Numbered from the stretch's first letter, positions 35,263 to 45,312 are shown. The stretch: 64,000 bases of DNA from Nitrosococcus wardiae (GCF_004421105.1 NZ_CP038033.1:1755659-1819658); one strand, 5' to 3'. Made by a program: numbers and translations. The notes: generated by a model from the sequence alone, not told the origin.

Positions 35263-37524
35263 ATGTTGAGCAGGGACCTGGAAACAAGCCTAAACCAGGC
35301 CTTTAAAGATGCGCGGGAGAAAATGCATGAGTTTCTCACCGTGGAGCACCTCTTACTTGCCATGCTGGACAATCCGGCAGCGGCCACTGTGTTACGCGCC
35401 TGTGGCGCGAATCTGGAGCAGTTGAAGGAAGAAATAACGGTTTTTCTTAATGAAACCACGCCCTTGTTATCGACCAAAGATGGTCGAGATACCCAGCCGA
35501 CTCTCGGTTTTCAACGGGTATTGCAGCGGGCGGTACTTCAGGTCCAGTCCTCGGGGCAAAAAGAGGTCACCGGCGCTAATGTTCTGGTTGCGATTTATGG
35601 CGAGCAGCAGTCCCAAGCAGTCTACTTTCTGAAACGCCAGCATGTGACTCGCTTGGATGTCGTTAATTACATCTCCCATGGGATTAGCAAAGTTGATCCC
35701 CAGGGCAGTAGCGGAGAATCGGCTGGGGCCTCGGAAGAAGCGGAGGCCACCGGTGTTGAAACCCCTGGGCAGAGCCCGTTGGAAACCTATGCCACCAATC
35801 TTAACCGGTTGGCAGTACAGGGAAGAATCGATCCCCTGATTGGGCGTCGCATTGAGTTGGAGAGGACGATTCAAATTCTGTGCCGGCGACGTAAGAATAA
35901 TCCCTTGTTTGTCGGTGAGGCTGGGGTAGGGAAAACTGCCCTGGCCGAAGGGCTCGCGCGGAAAATTGTTGAAGGGGATATTCCCGATGTGCTGCAGGAC
36001 TGCACCATTTACAGCCTGGACATGGGCGCTTTATTGGCTGGCACCAAGTACCGGGGGGATTTTGAGAAGCGTTTAAAGGGTATCTTGGCCCAGTTAAAAA
36101 AGGAAAAAGGCGCTATCCTTTTTATTGACGAAATCCATACGGTGATTGGGGCGGGTTCAGCTTCCGGTGGAGTGATGGATGCCTCCAATCTCATTAAGCC
36201 CGTGCTGGCTTCCGGTGAGCTTAAGTGTATTGGTTCCACGACCTATCAGGAATACCGGGGTATTTTTGAGAAAGATCGGGCTTTGGCGCGGCGGTTTCAG
36301 AAAATCGATATTCCTGAGCCCTCGGTAGAGGAAACAGTGCAGATCCTGCGGGGGTTGAAGTCCCGCTTAGAAGAGCATCATAAAGTTCGATTCTCCCAGG
36401 CTGCGCTCCGTACGGCTGCTGAGCTTTCAGCCCGTTATATTAACGATCGCCATCTCCCGGATAAGGCCATTGATGTGCTTGATGAGTGTGGCGCCAGTCA
36501 ACAGCTGCTAGCACCCTCCAAGCGCAAAAAGGTTATTGGGGTGCAGGATGTGCAAACGGTGGTTGCTAAGATGGCCCGTATCCCGCCTAAGCATGTTTCG
36601 ACTTCCGATAAAGAAAGCCTGGCTAAGTTGGAAGCCAATCTCAAGCAGGTGATCTTTGGGCAGGATGAAGCCATTGAAGTGTTGAGTTCGGCCATCAAAA
36701 TGTCTCGCTCTGGTCTGGGGGATACCGCTCGACCGGTCGGATCTTTCCTGTTTGCGGGTCCTACGGGTGTTGGCAAGACAGAAGTAACTCGTCAATTGGC
36801 GTATATCCTGGGGATTGAACTCATCCGTTTTGATATGTCCGAGTACATGGAACGCCACACCGTATCTCGCCTTATTGGAGCTCCGCCGGGCTATGTGGGT
36901 TACGATCAAGGTGGTTTGCTTACCGAAGCCGTCTGCAAAAATCCCCATGCGGTTTTGTTACTGGATGAGATCGAAAAGGCTCACCCCGATGTATTCAATC
37001 TGCTCCTGCAAGTGATGGATCATGGTACTTTAACGGATAATAATGGGCGCAAAGCGGATTTTCGCAATGTTATCCTGGTGATGACCTCTAATGCGGGGGC
37101 CCAAGAGATCAGTCGAACCTCCATCGGTTTTACCCCACAAGATCATTCTACCGATGCCATGGAAGTGATTCGGCGGACATTTAGTCCCGAGTTTCGCAAC
37201 CGGTTGGATGCGGTTATCCAGTTCAGTGCCCTGGATGAACCTTCCATTGGTCGAGTCGTCGACAAGTTTGTGCTGGGGTTGGAGTTCCTCCTGGAAGATA
37301 AAAATGTAACCCTAGAAGTGAGCGAAATGGCTCGGGCTTGGTTGGCCGAGCATGGCTATGATGAAAAGATGGGCGCACGACCCATGGCTCGCCTCATACA
37401 GGAGAAGATAAAAAGGCCTTTGGCAGATGAGTTGCTATTTGGCAAGCTAGCCAACGGGGGGCATGTGGTCGTCGATATGGCTGACGGCGAACTCGAAATT
37501 ACTTGTCAAAGTAGTCGTGACTGA
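35263..37524 (+). CDS. clpA: ClpA ATPase subunit of ClpAP protease
   Basis: 753 residues starting [21 protein letters not shown] prefer this ATG over a TTG two codons upstream. N-terminal Clp repeat domain, AAA-1 with [15 protein letters not shown] and Walker [16 protein letters not shown]-2 with [15 protein letters not shown] and [15 protein letters not shown], and the sensor region around [10 protein letters not shown]. Unfolds substrates and feeds them to ClpP. No long middle domain, so ClpA rather than ClpB/ClpC. Confidence 0.95.
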   Translation: MLSRDLETSLNQAFKDAREKMHEFLTVEHLLLAMLDNPAAATVLRACGANLEQLKEEITVFLNETTPLLSTKDGRDTQPTLGFQRVLQRAVLQVQSSGQKEVTGANVLVAIYGEQQSQAVYFLKRQHVTRLDVVNYISHGISKVDPQGSSGESAGASEEAEATGVETPGQSPLETYATNLNRLAVQGRIDPLIGRRIELERTIQILCRRRKNNPLFVGEAGVGKTALAEGLARKIVEGDIPDVLQDCTIYSLDMGALLAGTKYRGDFEKRLKGILAQLKKEKGAILFIDEIHTVIGAGSASGGVMDASNLIKPVLASGELKCIGSTTYQEYRGIFEKDRALARRFQKIDIPEPSVEETVQILRGLKSRLEEHHKVRFSQAALRTAAELSARYINDRHLPDKAIDVLDECGASQQLLAPSKRKKVIGVQDVQTVVAKMARIPPKHVSTSDKESLAKLEANLKQVIFGQDEAIEVLSSAIKMSRSGLGDTARPVGSFLFAGPTGVGKTEVTRQLAYILGIELIRFDMSEYMERHTVSRLIGAPPGYVGYDQGGLLTEAVCKNPHAVLLLDEIEKAHPDVFNLLLQVMDHGTLTDNNGRKADFRNVILVMTSNAGAQEISRTSIGFTPQDHSTDAMEVIRRTFSPEFRNRLDAVIQFSALDEPSIGRVVDKFVLGLEFLLEDKNVTLEVSEMARAWLAEHGYDEKMGARPMARLIQEKIKRPLADELLFGKLANGGHVVVDMADGELEITCQSSRD

Positions 37525-37601
37525 ACCATTGCCTAGGCTGTATTAGGTATTGTCGGCCCATGAGGCGCTGTTCCGGCTGTTTTCCCTAGCTCTGAAAATT
37601 A

Positions 37602-37616
37602 TGTTATAAAGTTACA
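37602..37616. promoter_or_regulatory. Probable Zur box upstream of zur-znuACB
   Basis: TGTTATAAAGTTACA, 27 bp before the zur start, resembles the gammaproteobacterial Zur operator with core TGTTATA-n-TATAACA, though the right half is imperfect. It suggests zinc-dependent autoregulation of the operon. Confidence 0.55.
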
Positions 37617-37642
37617 ATTGCTAGGTACAGTCGGGGTTTTTA

Positions 37643-38134
37643 GTGTCCTATACTAACATTTTGGTCCCCTTCAGGGGGCCCAGCCATAATCACTATCACT
37701 GTATCCGCGATGCTTTGGCAGTGGCGGAAAAAACCTGTGCTAGTCGGGGCCTGCGGCTGACTAAGTTGCGGCGCCGAGTTTTAGAGTTAGTGTGGGAGCA
37801 CCACGTACCAGTTAAGGCCTACGATATTCTCGATCAGTTGCGCCAGGAGCATCGAGGGGCCGCTCCTCCCACCGTTTATCGGGCCCTGGATTTTCTGCTT
37901 CAGGCCGGCTTGATCCATCGCTTAGAAACCCTCAACGCCTATGTCGGTTGCGGCGATCCTGACCGTCCCCATATCGGACAATTTTTATTATGCCGGCAGT
38001 GCGGTACGGTCGCTGAATTGGATGCTCCTGAGATTACCGGAATTCTGAGCCGAGAAGCGAGACATTTAGGTTTTCGGGTGGATCGCCAGACCGTAGAAAT
38101 TAGAGGGTTGTGTCCTCAATGCGACGGAATTTAG
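37643..38134 (+). CDS. zur: Zinc uptake regulator Zur (Fur family)
   Basis: 163 residues from a GTG. Winged-helix domain with RLTKLRRRVLELVWEHHVPV and PPTVYRALDFLLQAGLIHRL (recognition helix); metal-binding part with CxxC pairs at 117/120 (LLCRQCG) and 157/160 (LCPQC). The AEK-x-C opening and the TVYRALDFLL motif fit Zur. The first 20 residues exceed the usual length, so a later start is possible. Directly upstream of znuACB, which supports the zinc assignment. Confidence 0.88.
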   Translation: MSYTNILVPFRGPSHNHYHCIRDALAVAEKTCASRGLRLTKLRRRVLELVWEHHVPVKAYDILDQLRQEHRGAAPPTVYRALDFLLQAGLIHRLETLNAYVGCGDPDRPHIGQFLLCRQCGTVAELDAPEITGILSREARHLGFRVDRQTVEIRGLCPQCDGI

Positions 38135-38156
38135 CTGTCCTTGTAAGTTTAGGGTG

Positions 38157-39047
38157 ATGAAATTCGGTCGCCGGGGTATCCCCGCTTATCTTGCCAGTCT
38201 TTTGGTCATCATCATGGGGTGTTGGAGCTGCCATGTTCATGCCGCAGATCCCCTTTCCGTATTCGTCAGTATTTTGCCCCAAAAGTATTTTGTCGAGCGT
38301 ATTGGTGGTAACCGGGTGCAGGTAGCGGTGATGGTGGGACCGGGCCAGAGTCCGGAAACCTACGAGCCCACTCCCCGGCAGATGGTAAAGCTAGCTCAGG
38401 CCAAGCTTTATTTTCGTATCGGTGTTCCCTTTGAGAATGTCTGGTTGAAGCGGATTATTGCCGCTAATCCCCAAATGGAAGTGGTGGATTGCCGACAGGA
38501 TATCCCTCTTCTGTCTACCGGGGAGACCTATGGGACTGGAGGGAGAGAGGAAGAGCACGGAGCGATAGATCCTCATATTTGGACCAGTCCAGCTCTGGTG
38601 AAGATAATGGCCGGTTATATTCGGAATGCTCTGACCACAGTAGAACCGGCCTATAGCCACCTATTTGAGGAAAATTACCAGGCGTTTGTCCAAGAGCTGG
38701 AGCAGCTCGACCGGTTCATCCGTCAAACCCTGGCCGAAGTCACTCACTACCGCTTTATGGTCTTTCATCCCGCTTGGCGTTATTTTGCCCATACTTATGG
38801 ACTTGAAGAAATTGCTATTGAGCAAGCGGGTAAGGAACCGGGTGCTAAATCCCTGGCTGCCCTGATTGAACGGGGACGCAGGGAGGGTGTTCGGGCCATT
38901 TTTGTCCAGAAGCAGTCTAGTCGAGCGAGTGCGGAGGTGGTGGCTCGCGCAATTGGTGCCAAAATCATTACCCTTGATCCCCTTGCGGAAGACTATGTTA
39001 ATAACCTGCGTTATGTGGCCACCGTGTTGGCCAGGGTGTTGCAGTGA
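38157..39047 (+). CDS. znuA: Zinc ABC transporter substrate-binding protein ZnuA
   Basis: 296 residues with a signal peptide to about residue 30 (SCHVHAAD). Motifs of the A-1 metal-binding family: VSILPQKYFVERIGGNRVQV, PGQSPETYEPTPRQM, an HGAIDPHIWTSPAL metal histidine site, and FHPAWRYFAHTYGL. The His-rich loop of enteric ZnuA is reduced to EEEHG. It captures zinc in the periplasm. 22 bp after zur and overlapping znuC by 4 bp. Confidence 0.88.
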   Translation: MKFGRRGIPAYLASLLVIIMGCWSCHVHAADPLSVFVSILPQKYFVERIGGNRVQVAVMVGPGQSPETYEPTPRQMVKLAQAKLYFRIGVPFENVWLKRIIAANPQMEVVDCRQDIPLLSTGETYGTGGREEEHGAIDPHIWTSPALVKIMAGYIRNALTTVEPAYSHLFEENYQAFVQELEQLDRFIRQTLAEVTHYRFMVFHPAWRYFAHTYGLEEIAIEQAGKEPGAKSLAALIERGRREGVRAIFVQKQSSRASAEVVARAIGAKIITLDPLAEDYVNNLRYVATVLARVLQ

Positions 39048-39775
39048 AGCAGGAGTTGGTTATCTCAATTAAAGAGGTTTGTTTTTCCTACACTGGCCCT
39101 ATGGTGCTGGAGCATATTAACCTCGATGTGCTCCGTGGGGAGTTCCTTGGCCTGGTGGGTCCTAATGGGGGAGGGAAGAGCACCTTGCTGAAGATTATAT
39201 TAGGGCTGTTGAAGCCCTTAGCCGGTCAAGCCTCCGTGCTCGGTTTACCGCCAGAACGAGGGCGGGGGGGGATTGGTTATGTGCCCCAGCATACGGCTTT
39301 TGCTGAAGACTTTCCCATATCAGTAGAGGCTGCTGTCCTCCAAGGGCGTTTAGGTAAAACTCGCGTGATTGGCGACTATACTCGAGAGGATCGAATGCTA
39401 GCCCGGCGTGCCATGGAGCAAGTGGAAATTTTAGAGCTCAGTACTCGCCCCTTAGCTGCCCTCTCGGGGGGGCAACGTCAACGGGTGTTGATTGCACGGG
39501 CTTTAGCTGTGGAACCTGAAATTTTGATTCTGGACGAGCCTACCGCCCATGTGGATTTGCGTTTAGAAGAGAATTTTTTTCACTTGCTTAAGCAGCTGAA
39601 TCAGCAAATGACGATTATTGTGGTCTCCCATGATATTGGCTTCATTTCCCATTATGTCAATCGGGTTGCTTGTCTTAACCAGACTTTAATCTGCCATGAG
39701 ACAGCGGCTGTCAGTGGGGAGGTGATAGAGCAACTCTATGGCGCCAGCGTACGCATGATTGACCATATCCATTAA
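39044..39775 (+). CDS. znuC: Zinc ABC transporter ATPase ZnuC
   Basis: 243 residues from a GTG within the znuA end (GTGA). Walker A GPNGGGKST (39-47), signature LSGGQRQRVLIARALAVEP, Walker B ILILDEPTAHVD, H-loop VVSHDIGFI. It powers zinc import with ZnuB. Confidence 0.92.
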   Translation: MKQELVISIKEVCFSYTGPMVLEHINLDVLRGEFLGLVGPNGGGKSTLLKIILGLLKPLAGQASVLGLPPERGRGGIGYVPQHTAFAEDFPISVEAAVLQGRLGKTRVIGDYTREDRMLARRAMEQVEILELSTRPLAALSGGQRQRVLIARALAVEPEILILDEPTAHVDLRLEENFFHLLKQLNQQMTIIVVSHDIGFISHYVNRVACLNQTLICHETAAVSGEVIEQLYGASVRMIDHIH

Positions 39776-39780
39776 TATCC

Positions 39781-40626
39781 ATGGGATTTTGGGAGACATT
39801 AACCCACGCGGTCTTTCTGCAGAATGCCCTAGTCGCTGGAATTCTGGCCAGCCTAGGCTGTGGTATTGTCGGCAGCTTTGTGGTGGTCAAGCGGATTGGT
39901 TTTTTGGCAGGAGGCATTGCCCATACGGTTCTGGGAGGCATGGGGATCGCCTATTATTTGGATAAAAACCCCTTTGCCGGGGCTTTGGTCGCTGCTTTGT
40001 TGGCGGCCTTGCTCATTGGTTGGGTGAGTCTGCGGTGGCGGGAGCGAGAGGATACCTTAATTAGCGCGCTTTGGTCCATGGGGATGGCGGTGGGCATGAT
40101 CTTTATTTCCCAGACCCCGGGTTACAATGTGGACCTCATGAGCTACTTGTTTGGCAATATCCTCATGGTATCCCGGGAAAAGCTTTACCTGATGGCGGCT
40201 GTAGATGGGGTCATTGTCCTTACTGTGATGTTGTTTTATAAGCAATTCCTGGCCCTCAGTTTTGATGAAGAGTTTGCTCGCCTCAGGGGAGTCCCGGTAA
40301 CGTTTTTCTATTTATTATTACTCTGCATGGTGGCGCTTACCGTAGTCCTTTTAATTCAAGTGGTCGGTTTGATTTTGGTTATTGCCTTGTTGGTGTTGCC
40401 GGCAGCCATTGCGGGCCAGTATATGGGGTCTCTGGCAGGCATGATGCTGTTAGCCGTTATCCTGGGGAGTGTATTTACCAGCACCGGTTTAGTGATCTCT
40501 TATGAGCCGGATTTACCGGCAGGGTCTACCATTGTACTGGTGACAGGAGCTGCGTATCTCCTTTCTACCTTAGGCACGGGATTGCGGCAACGTTGGCGGG
40601 TGCGGCGCCAAATTCAAACCCGGTGA
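39781..40626 (+). CDS. znuB: Zinc ABC transporter permease ZnuB
   Basis: 281 residues with eight or so hydrophobic helices, e.g. FLQNALVAGILASLGCGIVG, GFLAGGIAHTVLGGMGIAYY and VVGLILVIALLVLPAAIAGQ. The SHAVLGG-like motif reads AHTVLGG. It forms the membrane channel of the zinc importer. It starts 5 bp after znuC and closes the zur-znuACB operon. Confidence 0.92.
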   Translation: MGFWETLTHAVFLQNALVAGILASLGCGIVGSFVVVKRIGFLAGGIAHTVLGGMGIAYYLDKNPFAGALVAALLAALLIGWVSLRWREREDTLISALWSMGMAVGMIFISQTPGYNVDLMSYLFGNILMVSREKLYLMAAVDGVIVLTVMLFYKQFLALSFDEEFARLRGVPVTFFYLLLLCMVALTVVLLIQVVGLILVIALLVLPAAIAGQYMGSLAGMMLLAVILGSVFTSTGLVISYEPDLPAGSTIVLVTGAAYLLSTLGTGLRQRWRVRRQIQTR

Positions 40627-40667
40627 GAGAAAGTTGTATTTGAATGCTTAAAATGGGAAATACCCCT

Positions 40668-41114
40668 ATGACGACGCCACAGTATGACCAGGATCTTTAT
40701 AGTTGGGCGCTGGAGACCGCCCGAGCTATTCGAACACGACGTTTCGCAGGGATAGATTGGGATGCGATAGCCGAGGAGCTAGAAGATATAGGGCGAAGTG
40801 AGGCGAGGGCGTTGGAGAGCCAGCTGATACGGTTGCTCGCCCATTTACTCAAATGGCAGTATCCACCTCGCCAAAGACAACAGTCTGAAAACAGTTGGTG
40901 TGGGACTATCAGGAACGCGCGGCGGGAGGTCCGAGATCTTTTGAGAAAAAACCCAGGACTTCAAGCCAACCTGCAAGTGCGTTTTCTGGAATCTTATCCT
41001 AAAGGCGTAGACTGGGCCGTTATCGAAACTAACCTGCCTGAGACCACTTTTCCCGCTGAGTGTCCCTGGACTTTTAAACAGGCGATGGATGATGATTTTT
41101 GGCCTGAAGCCTGA
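40668..41114 (+). CDS. DUF29 domain protein
   Basis: 148 residues: MTTPQYDQDLYSWALETARA, then FAGIDWDAIAEELEDIGRSE, LLAHLLKWQYPP and VLES/LESYP-type segments typical of DUF29. A longer start at 40644 exists; the conserved family start is nearer TTPQYDQDLY. Cytoplasmic; function unknown. DUF29 proteins are common in cyanobacteria and Chromatiales. Downstream of znuB, 41 bp away, possibly by chance. Confidence 0.8.
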   Translation: MTTPQYDQDLYSWALETARAIRTRRFAGIDWDAIAEELEDIGRSEARALESQLIRLLAHLLKWQYPPRQRQQSENSWCGTIRNARREVRDLLRKNPGLQANLQVRFLESYPKGVDWAVIETNLPETTFPAECPWTFKQAMDDDFWPEA

Positions 41115-41127
41115 AATAAGCCTATAG

Positions 41128-41838
41128 TTAAAGCACGGGATCATTAAAAATGGAATACTCGGTTTCTCCTTCATTGACGGCCCAACGAATATCACGGGCT
41201 ACTCCCTTACCAATCCCGGGTACGGTCATCAGCTCTTCAAGCTGGGCGTTTAAGATAGCTTCTACACTGCCAAAGTGAGCGAGCAACTGCCGTGCCCGTT
41301 CCGGACCTATCCCAGGAAGTCCCTGTAGTAGGGTAAGTTGGGTGCGTCGTTTCCCTTTGGGACGGCGACCCTTCCGCGGCAGCGCTCCTGTGGCGACGCG
41401 GCGCATTTGCTGGGCGGCGTAAATCAGTAACTTGGCGCTTTCTTCAGAGTGGCGAGAGCGAAGCAGGGGAATGCCTAAAATCAAAGTCAAAGTAATGATC
41501 GCGCCTTGGATGGCCTCTCGGCTCATCTTGTTGTCAGCTAAGCTGGCAGTGGTTCCTTCCAGAAGAATAACGGTTCGATACTGAGATGTTGCGAGCCGGC
41601 ACCCTTGGCGAAATAGACGGCCATCCTGAATGGAGGCAATCAGATCCATCAAAGTCTTGCGCTCTGCCAGTAAACGATTATCAATCAGATAATCCCCCAA
41701 GGGGAGGCGCTGGAATTTGATAGACATCCCCTCCATTGCTGCTAAAACGGCGGCCGGTCCACAATTGGCTTCCCGATCATCCACAATGACGGATAAGGGG
41801 GGATTGATTTCTGGAAATGCCTGGGTTGATATTTTAAT
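41128..41838 (-). CDS. ERCC4 (XPF-type) nuclease with helix-hairpin-helix domain
   Basis: 236 residues if it starts at an ATT codon at 41838. Motifs: LSVIVDDREAN (active-site DRE), LLAERKTLMDLIASI (ERK-x3-D) and GRLFRQGCRL, followed by tandem HhH (LLQGLPGIGPERARQLLAHF, LMTVPGIGKGVARDI). This is the XPF/Mus81 nuclease fold fused to DNA-binding HhH, a structure-specific DNA nuclease. A GTG at 41784 would cut off the beta strand LSVIV before DDRE. The ATT has a perfect AGGAGG 8 bp upstream, and no other in-frame start lies between. It converges on the DUF29 gene. Confidence 0.75.
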   Translation of the reverse strand: MKISTQAFPEINPPLSVIVDDREANCGPAAVLAAMEGMSIKFQRLPLGDYLIDNRLLAERKTLMDLIASIQDGRLFRQGCRLATSQYRTVILLEGTTASLADNKMSREAIQGAIITLTLILGIPLLRSRHSEESAKLLIYAAQQMRRVATGALPRKGRRPKGKRRTQLTLLQGLPGIGPERARQLLAHFGSVEAILNAQLEELMTVPGIGKGVARDIRWAVNEGETEYSIFNDPVL

Positions 41839-42073
41839 GACTCCATCCTCCTGAGGGGGCTTATTTAATATTTATCGGTGCTTTTAAATAAGCTAAAGTG
41901 CCAGAGAAGTGACTCATTACTCCAGCCTCTACGGGTGCACAATTCTATTTGTGGGCTCAGAGGGGCGGTTAAGCAGCACGAAGCCGATCGCATTCTGCTC
42001 AAAATTTTGCCTAGCTACTTAATGTAACCTTGGGTTGTGGTATTTTTTTAAAACTGCTTCGCTATTTAGCCAC

Positions 42074-42655
42074 GTGATTGATAAAGAACGTCATAAGCCG
42101 CAAATCGTTGCCATCGAGACTATCGCCAAGACGCGGTTATTTCGGGTGGAGAGTGTTGACTTGTGTTTTTCCAACGGCGTTGAAACCCGCTATGAACGTC
42201 TCAAGGGGGGAACACATGGTGCGGTCTTAGTGGTACCCCTACTTGATCGGAATACGGTGCTGCTTATTCGAGAATACGCTGTGGGGACCGATCGATATGA
42301 ATTAGCCTTACCCAAGGGGCGGGTTGAGGCGGGGGAGGAGTTACTCGCGGCAGCTAATCGGGAGATGATGGAAGAGGTGGGTTATGGCGCCGGTCGCCTT
42401 ACTTATCTCACTTCTTTGACCGTGGCACCAGGCTATATGGGGCACAGGACCCATGTGATCATGGCTGAGGATCTCTATGAAGAACGCCGTCTAGGGGATG
42501 AGCCCGAGGAGATCGAGGTCGTGCCGTGGCGCTTGACGGAATTATCCGCGCTGCTTGCCCGGGAAGACTGTACTGAGGCCCGCAGTATTGCAGCCTTGTT
42601 TATGGTCAAAGAGAAATTAACTCAAGAGGAAAACATCAATGCCACGAGGAAGTGA
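42074..42655 (+). CDS. nudE: ADP compounds hydrolase NudE
   Basis: 193 residues from GTG at 42074 (VIDKERHKPQIVAIETIAKT), which matches the family length. An upstream GTG at 42035 is also open. The Nudix box is GRVEAGEELLAAANREMMEE followed by VGYGAG. The opening K-P-x-I and the RLFRVESVDLCFSNGVE segment are NudE-like. It hydrolyses ADP-ribose, Ap3A and NADH-type compounds. Overlaps cysQ by 17 bp, as in many proteobacteria. Confidence 0.9.
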   Translation: MIDKERHKPQIVAIETIAKTRLFRVESVDLCFSNGVETRYERLKGGTHGAVLVVPLLDRNTVLLIREYAVGTDRYELALPKGRVEAGEELLAAANREMMEEVGYGAGRLTYLTSLTVAPGYMGHRTHVIMAEDLYEERRLGDEPEEIEVVPWRLTELSALLAREDCTEARSIAALFMVKEKLTQEENINATRK

Positions 42656-43478
42656 TCCAGCAGCATTGCTGGAGCCAGTGATGGAGATTGCCATAGAGGC
42701 CGGAGAGCAGATCCTGGCTGTCTATAAGACGGCATTTGTGGTAGAGCATAAGGAGGATTGTTCGCCCCTGACTGAAGCGGATCTCGCCTCCCATAATACT
42801 ATTGTGCAAGGACTGGCAACGTTAACCCCAGGGGTGCCGGTGCTATCAGAAGAGTCCAAGGAAATATCCTTTGCGGAACGCCATACTTGGCAACGTTATT
42901 GGTTGGTCGATCCCTTGGACGGAACCCGAGAATTCGTCAAGCGTAATGGAGAGTTTACGGTCAATATTGCCCTCATTGAGGATCATCAACCTGTTTTGGG
43001 AGTGGTTTATGGGCCTGTGATGAAAGTGCTGTATTACGCTTCCAGGGGGCAGGGGGCTTACCAAAAGGAAGCTGATAGGGCTTCAACCCCACTCAAAGTG
43101 CGTCCTTGGAGGGGAGGCACCGCTCGGGTGGTGGGTAGCCGATCTCATGCCGGTGAACACCTTAAAGCTTTTCTAAATAAGGTGGGGCAGTATGAGTTAG
43201 TCTCCATGGGGAGTTCGTTAAAAATTTGCTTGGTCGCGGAAGGACAGGCTGATGTTTATCCCCGCTTTGGGTTGACCTCGGAATGGGACACGGCGGCGGC
43301 CCAGTGTGTAGTAGAACAAGCGGGGGGGATGCTCGTTGACCTTAATAGAGTGCCGCTTCGCTATAATGCTAAAGAATCGTTGGTCAATCCCTATTTTTTA
43401 GTGATTGCCGATCCTGCGGGCCACTGGGAACAGTTTATTCCTGAATCAGTAAAATTGGATTCCCATTCCGGAAATTAG
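42639..43478 (+). CDS. cysQ: 3'(2'),5'-bisphosphate nucleotidase CysQ
   Basis: 279 residues. Inositol-monophosphatase fold: SEES (metal site), WLVDPLDGTREFVKRNGEFT (signature DPLDGT), and SEWDTAAAQCVVEQAGGMLV (second signature WDTAA). It degrades PAP from sulfate assimilation. Translationally coupled to nudE. Confidence 0.93.
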   Translation: MPRGSDPAALLEPVMEIAIEAGEQILAVYKTAFVVEHKEDCSPLTEADLASHNTIVQGLATLTPGVPVLSEESKEISFAERHTWQRYWLVDPLDGTREFVKRNGEFTVNIALIEDHQPVLGVVYGPVMKVLYYASRGQGAYQKEADRASTPLKVRPWRGGTARVVGSRSHAGEHLKAFLNKVGQYELVSMGSSLKICLVAEGQADVYPRFGLTSEWDTAAAQCVVEQAGGMLVDLNRVPLRYNAKESLVNPYFLVIADPAGHWEQFIPESVKLDSHSGN

Positions 43479-43573
43479 CGTCTTTTTTGGTCCTTTTCCC
43501 AGAAAAGGAGGGGTTGGTTTCTTTGTGTCCTTGGTGCCTTTGTGGTGATCTCATTAATTATCCGGGATAATTG

Positions 43574-43612
43574 TAAAAAAGAAAGCCCCATCAAAGCAGA
43601 GGAAGATGGGGC
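43574..43612 (-). terminator. Intrinsic terminator of the porin gene
   Basis: Minus strand: stem GCCCCATC / GATGGGGC with a 12-nt loop, then TTTCTTTTTT. Confidence 0.8.
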
Positions 43613-43670
43613 CTAAAGTGAAGGAGACGATATCTAAAGCTGAGTGCGTCAGTGAATCGCCAAAGAGTAT

Positions 43671-45059
43671 TTAAAAGACGATTTGACCTCGTAAGGTATA
43701 GATATTGACATCCTCATCTATGCCTCCCAGACTGGTCGCTTCGCTGTTGGGATCCGGCTCAGCGCGGATATAATTAGCGCGGAATAAGATACTGGGGGTG
43801 GCCCACCAGTTGAGGCCCACAGTAAAGTTATCCTCCTCTCCTCCCAGAAATCCGTTATCTTCCAGATCGATGGTGCTATAGCGGAAAGCGATTTCCCACG
43901 CTCCCCAACCGCCTTGACCTACAATGCCTTTGGGGATAACCCGGTTATAACGGCCTTTGTCCACCTCATAATTGCGGGACTCGCCGGTGAGAAAATACCC
44001 CGCCTGGAAATACCAGCCGTCAAAGTCAGGTTCAGGCAGTCCATTTTCCCGACCGACTTCGGCTCGAAGGTACTCCCCTTGAGCATGGAATGAACCCCAA
44101 ACGGTAGAAAGTTCTCCTCCCAAGAGTAAGAGCTCATCGGCTTCAGGAATGACACCCGTGTTCACTAATCTAGTCCCTGCAATATGGGCTTCGGGACGGT
44201 TTGAGAAAGCGAGCTCTGGATCATGTTCGAAATTACGGTAGTAGGCAGCCCCCCCTACATGCACCACCCGAGTGGCTTCAGCAATAGGGGCAAAGGTCAC
44301 TCGGCCGGCCACCCCCCAATTTTCATTAGATTTGCCTGCGTCGTCAGTGCCTTCACCAAAGAATCCGCCATTGACGGTCCAGTTATTGCCATGGGTACCC
44401 ACATTAAGGCCTAAGCGGCGGCGACCAATGTCTTCATTATCAAGAAAACCATCAATTAGTGCCCGTTCCTGGAAGACTTGCCAGTTAGAACTGGTCATAG
44501 ATTGAAGGCTAATCGGGACCTTTTGGTGGCCTAAAGTGAAGCTGACAGGTTTTAGCCCGTTGAATCGGATATAAGCATCGTTAATTTCACTTTCGCCCTC
44601 GGCAAAATCGACTTGGAGTTTGTAGTCCCAAATCCTCCACATGGTCCCTTGAGCTTTGAGGCGGGCACGGCGGATTTCTGCTCCGCTTCCCAGGTCGCTT
44701 TCATCTTCATCAAAGAAATTCGCATCGGCCTGAATACGGCCCCCCACATTGAACTCAAAGGCGCCATCAGTGGATTCCACCGTAAGCCCTTTATAGTCCG
44801 TTTTCACTTTGACCGAAGCTTGGCCGGTTTCGGCCACTTCTTTCTTGAACTGTTCTTGCTCGGCAATGGCTTCTTCTTCATCGGCCATGGCGGCATTCCG
44901 TAATATTTCGAATTCGTCCTGACTGATGGTCCCCCGGTCCCGGAGAACCTTAAGCAGGTCCAGCAGGGCCTCTGTGCCCCCGTAGGTGGGACCAGCTAGT
45001 AAGCCAGTGCAACCTATAACCGCACAATAGGTAAGCAGATTTTTAAGTCTGTATTTCAA
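43671..45059 (-). CDS. Phosphate-selective porin (OprP/OprO family)
   Basis: 462 residues. Signal peptide (to about 27: LLAGPTYGG), an N-terminal helical stretch that starts TEALLDLLKVLRDRGTISQD and contains EFEILRNAA, a coiled coil of OprP/O type, and then the beta-barrel: FEFNVGGRIQADANFFDEDE, EIRRARLKAQGTM, DYKLQVDFAEGE and a terminal aromatic F (TLRGQIVF). OprP-like trimers pass phosphate or polyphosphate across the outer membrane. It is divergent from phoB, with Pho-box-like repeats in the shared region. Confidence 0.88.
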   Translation of the reverse strand: MKYRLKNLLTYCAVIGCTGLLAGPTYGGTEALLDLLKVLRDRGTISQDEFEILRNAAMADEEEAIAEQEQFKKEVAETGQASVKVKTDYKGLTVESTDGAFEFNVGGRIQADANFFDEDESDLGSGAEIRRARLKAQGTMWRIWDYKLQVDFAEGESEINDAYIRFNGLKPVSFTLGHQKVPISLQSMTSSNWQVFQERALIDGFLDNEDIGRRRLGLNVGTHGNNWTVNGGFFGEGTDDAGKSNENWGVAGRVTFAPIAEATRVVHVGGAAYYRNFEHDPELAFSNRPEAHIAGTRLVNTGVIPEADELLLLGGELSTVWGSFHAQGEYLRAEVGRENGLPEPDFDGWYFQAGYFLTGESRNYEVDKGRYNRVIPKGIVGQGGWGAWEIAFRYSTIDLEDNGFLGGEEDNFTVGLNWWATPSILFRANYIRAEPDPNSEATSLGGIDEDVNIYTLRGQIVF

Positions 45060-45172
45060 AGCTTTGTCCTCCCCCTATAGAAAATTACCTGAAGAATAAT
45101 GGATAACTAGGCCTATACCTTTAAATAGAGAGCGACCATAGCGGGGGTTTATGACGAAGATGTGAAAGTAAA

Positions 45173-45190
45173 ATTACAAAACTGTTACAG
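45173..45190 (-). promoter_or_regulatory. Pho-box-like motif for the porin
   Basis: Minus strand CTGTAAC-AGTT-TTGTAAT has the 7-4-7 spacing of a PhoB box, though each half departs from CTGTCAT. Confidence 0.5.
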
Positions 45191-45294
45191 TGGGAGAGCG
45201 CATGAGCCAGTATGCTCTACTAGGGCTCAACTCTTTCTATTATTTAAGAGGGTGGAACTCTAACGGGGATTGATTAAGCCAAGATGAAGGTTAA

Positions 45295-45312
45295 ATGACA
45301 AAATTATTACAA
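45295..45312 (-). promoter_or_regulatory. Second Pho-box-like motif upstream of the porin
   Basis: Minus strand TTGTAAT-AATT-TTGTCAT, again with 7-4-7 spacing. It lies about 235 bp from the porin start and might serve either gene. Confidence 0.45.
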
